Part shown: piece by piece, positions 11,167 through 11,954 of the stretch | Position numbering within the stretch: position 1 is the stretch's first letter | Layout: each line of letters starts with the position of its first letter | From: an uncultured Clostridia bacterium | Lineage (GTDB): Bacteria > Bacillota > Clostridia > TANB77 > CAG-508 | Assembly: GCA_948739805.1 (NCBI GenBank) | Contig: CAPYID010000048.1 | Coordinates: 1 to 11,954, forward strand | Direction of reading: 5' to 3' | DNA length: 11,954 bases | Translations under genes and position numbers: made by a program | Notes under the pieces: model-generated | Databases searched by the model: none | What the model was told of the DNA's origin: nothing | Seen by the model: the letters and a program-made list of their open reading frames with translations, nothing else

Positions 11167-11954
11167 ATGCAAGTAAATAATAGATTATTTGAAATAGTAT
11201 ATATATTATTGCAGAAGAAAAAAACTACAGCTAAAGAATTAGCTGACAGATTTGAGGTATCTACGAGAACAATATATAGAGATATTGAAACATTAAGCAC
11301 AGCAAACATACCAATTTATGCAAGTAAAGGAAAAGATGGAGGAATAGGACTTTTAGATAAATATATACTAAATAAAACTATTCTCTCTGAAGAAGAGCAA
11401 AATCAAATTTTGTTTGCATTGCAAGGAATGAAAAAAGTAAAAGGACAAGATGAAAAAGATATTTTGGAGAAGTTAAGTATATTATTTAATAAAGAGATAA
11501 ACGATTGGATCAAAATTGATTTTTCTAATTGGGGTAATGTACAAGAAGAACGATTTGACATTATTAAATCTGCCATTTTAAATAAGCAGCTAATAGGATT
11601 TACTTATTATAATTCTAATGGAGAAGAAAGTAAAAGAATTGTAGAACCATTACAAATATGGTTTAAAGATAAATCATGGTATTTAGTAAGTTATTGTAAA
11701 TTAAAACAAGATTACAGAATATTCAAGATTGCTAGAATAAAAGAAGTTAAAATGTTACAAGAACATTTTGAAAGAGAATTACCCAAAGAAGAAAATGAAC
11801 AATATAACTTCAAAATAATAGAACTCGAACTAGAAATAAATAAAGCTATGACTTATAGAGTATATGATGAATTTGAAAGTAAGGAAATAACGAAAAAACA
11901 AGATGGAAACTTTATTATAAAAGTGAAATATCCAGAAAATGAATGGGTATATGG
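11167..11954 (+). CDS. YafY-type HTH regulator with WYL domain (3' partial)
   Basis: The frame from ATG 11167 (SD AGGAGG, 11156-11161) stays open to the window end, giving 262 residues. Residues 4-60 form an HTH_11-type winged helix (TAKELADRFEVSTRTIYRDI, 21-40, then GGIG at 58-61). Residues about 130-195 form the WYL domain, with the name-giving Trp-Tyr-Leu at 171-173 and the conserved RIVEPLQIWFKDKSWYLVSY segment (157-176) and YRIFKIARI (183-191). A C-terminal WCX-like extension follows and is cut off. WYL proteins sense nucleic-acid or other ligands and regulate stress, defence or metabolic genes. Typical length is about 300 aa, so roughly 40 residues are missing. The targets lie outside the window, apart from its own promoter. 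Confidence 0.88.
   Translation, partial: MQVNNRLFEIVYILLQKKKTTAKELADRFEVSTRTIYRDIETLSTANIPIYASKGKDGGIGLLDKYILNKTILSEEEQNQILFALQGMKKVKGQDEKDILEKLSILFNKEINDWIKIDFSNWGNVQEERFDIIKSAILNKQLIGFTYYNSNGEESKRIVEPLQIWFKDKSWYLVSYCKLKQDYRIFKIARIKEVKMLQEHFERELPKEENEQYNFKIIELELEINKAMTYRVYDEFESKEITKKQDGNFIIKVKYPENEWVY

Overview
The window is AT-rich DNA from a low-GC Gram-positive bacterium. A clostridium or related Clostridia is the best fit: codons are AT-biased (ATA, AGA, TTA), Shine-Dalgarno sites are strong (GGAGG/AGGAG), promoters match sigma-A consensus, terminators are classical hairpin plus T-tract, and the protein families are typical of clostridia. Every gene I can support lies on the + strand. 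No stretch over 300 bases lacks a gene. I see no rRNA, tRNA, CRISPR array, IS element or phage gene.

Layout. (1) 1-77: the last codons of a membrane protein. (2) 130-2720: a three-gene unit with a consensus promoter and a hairpin terminator, encoding a small alpha/beta hydrolase, a membrane-anchored protein with a C-terminal Ig-like domain, and an MBL-fold hydrolase. (3) 2738-4591: an ECF sigma factor with an ECF-type promoter, a 31-codon ORF overlapping the sigma stop, and a one-TM extracytoplasmic protein. The last two look like an anti-sigma factor split between two overlapping frames. (4) 4622-6014: a promoter, a leader holding a terminator-like hairpin, an AraC-family regulator and a DUF2000 protein overlapping it by 8 nt. 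(5) 6029-8826: a second copy of the promoter/operator seen at 118-158, then a putative esterase, a chloramphenicol-acetyltransferase-like acyltransferase, a HEAT-like 'SufBD' protein and an iron-sulfur flavoprotein-type reductase, then a terminator. (6) 8844-10127: an XRE regulator fused to a DUF2975-like membrane domain but broken by a stop codon and a frameshift, then a coupled 84-aa protein and a terminator. (7) 10131-11110: an SdpR/SdpI-type autorepressor and membrane protein pair behind a perfect-consensus promoter flanked by repeated operator half-sites. (8) 11112-end: a YafY/WYL-domain regulator behind a 10-bp palindrome, cut by the window end.

How it works together. The region is a series of short, independently promoted accessory units, mostly paired with their own regulator type (ECF sigma, AraC, XRE, ArsR/SdpR, WYL). 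The clearest cross-link is the near-identical operator plus promoter ahead of the two alpha/beta-hydrolase operons (118-158 and 6029-6068), which suggests one regulator controls both. The split anti-sigma arrangement, the AraC leader hairpin and the recent decay of the XRE gene are the other features worth a second look. I did not find a convincing new defence or biosynthetic system. The best candidates for undescribed biology are the split sigma/anti-sigma module and the shared hydrolase regulon.
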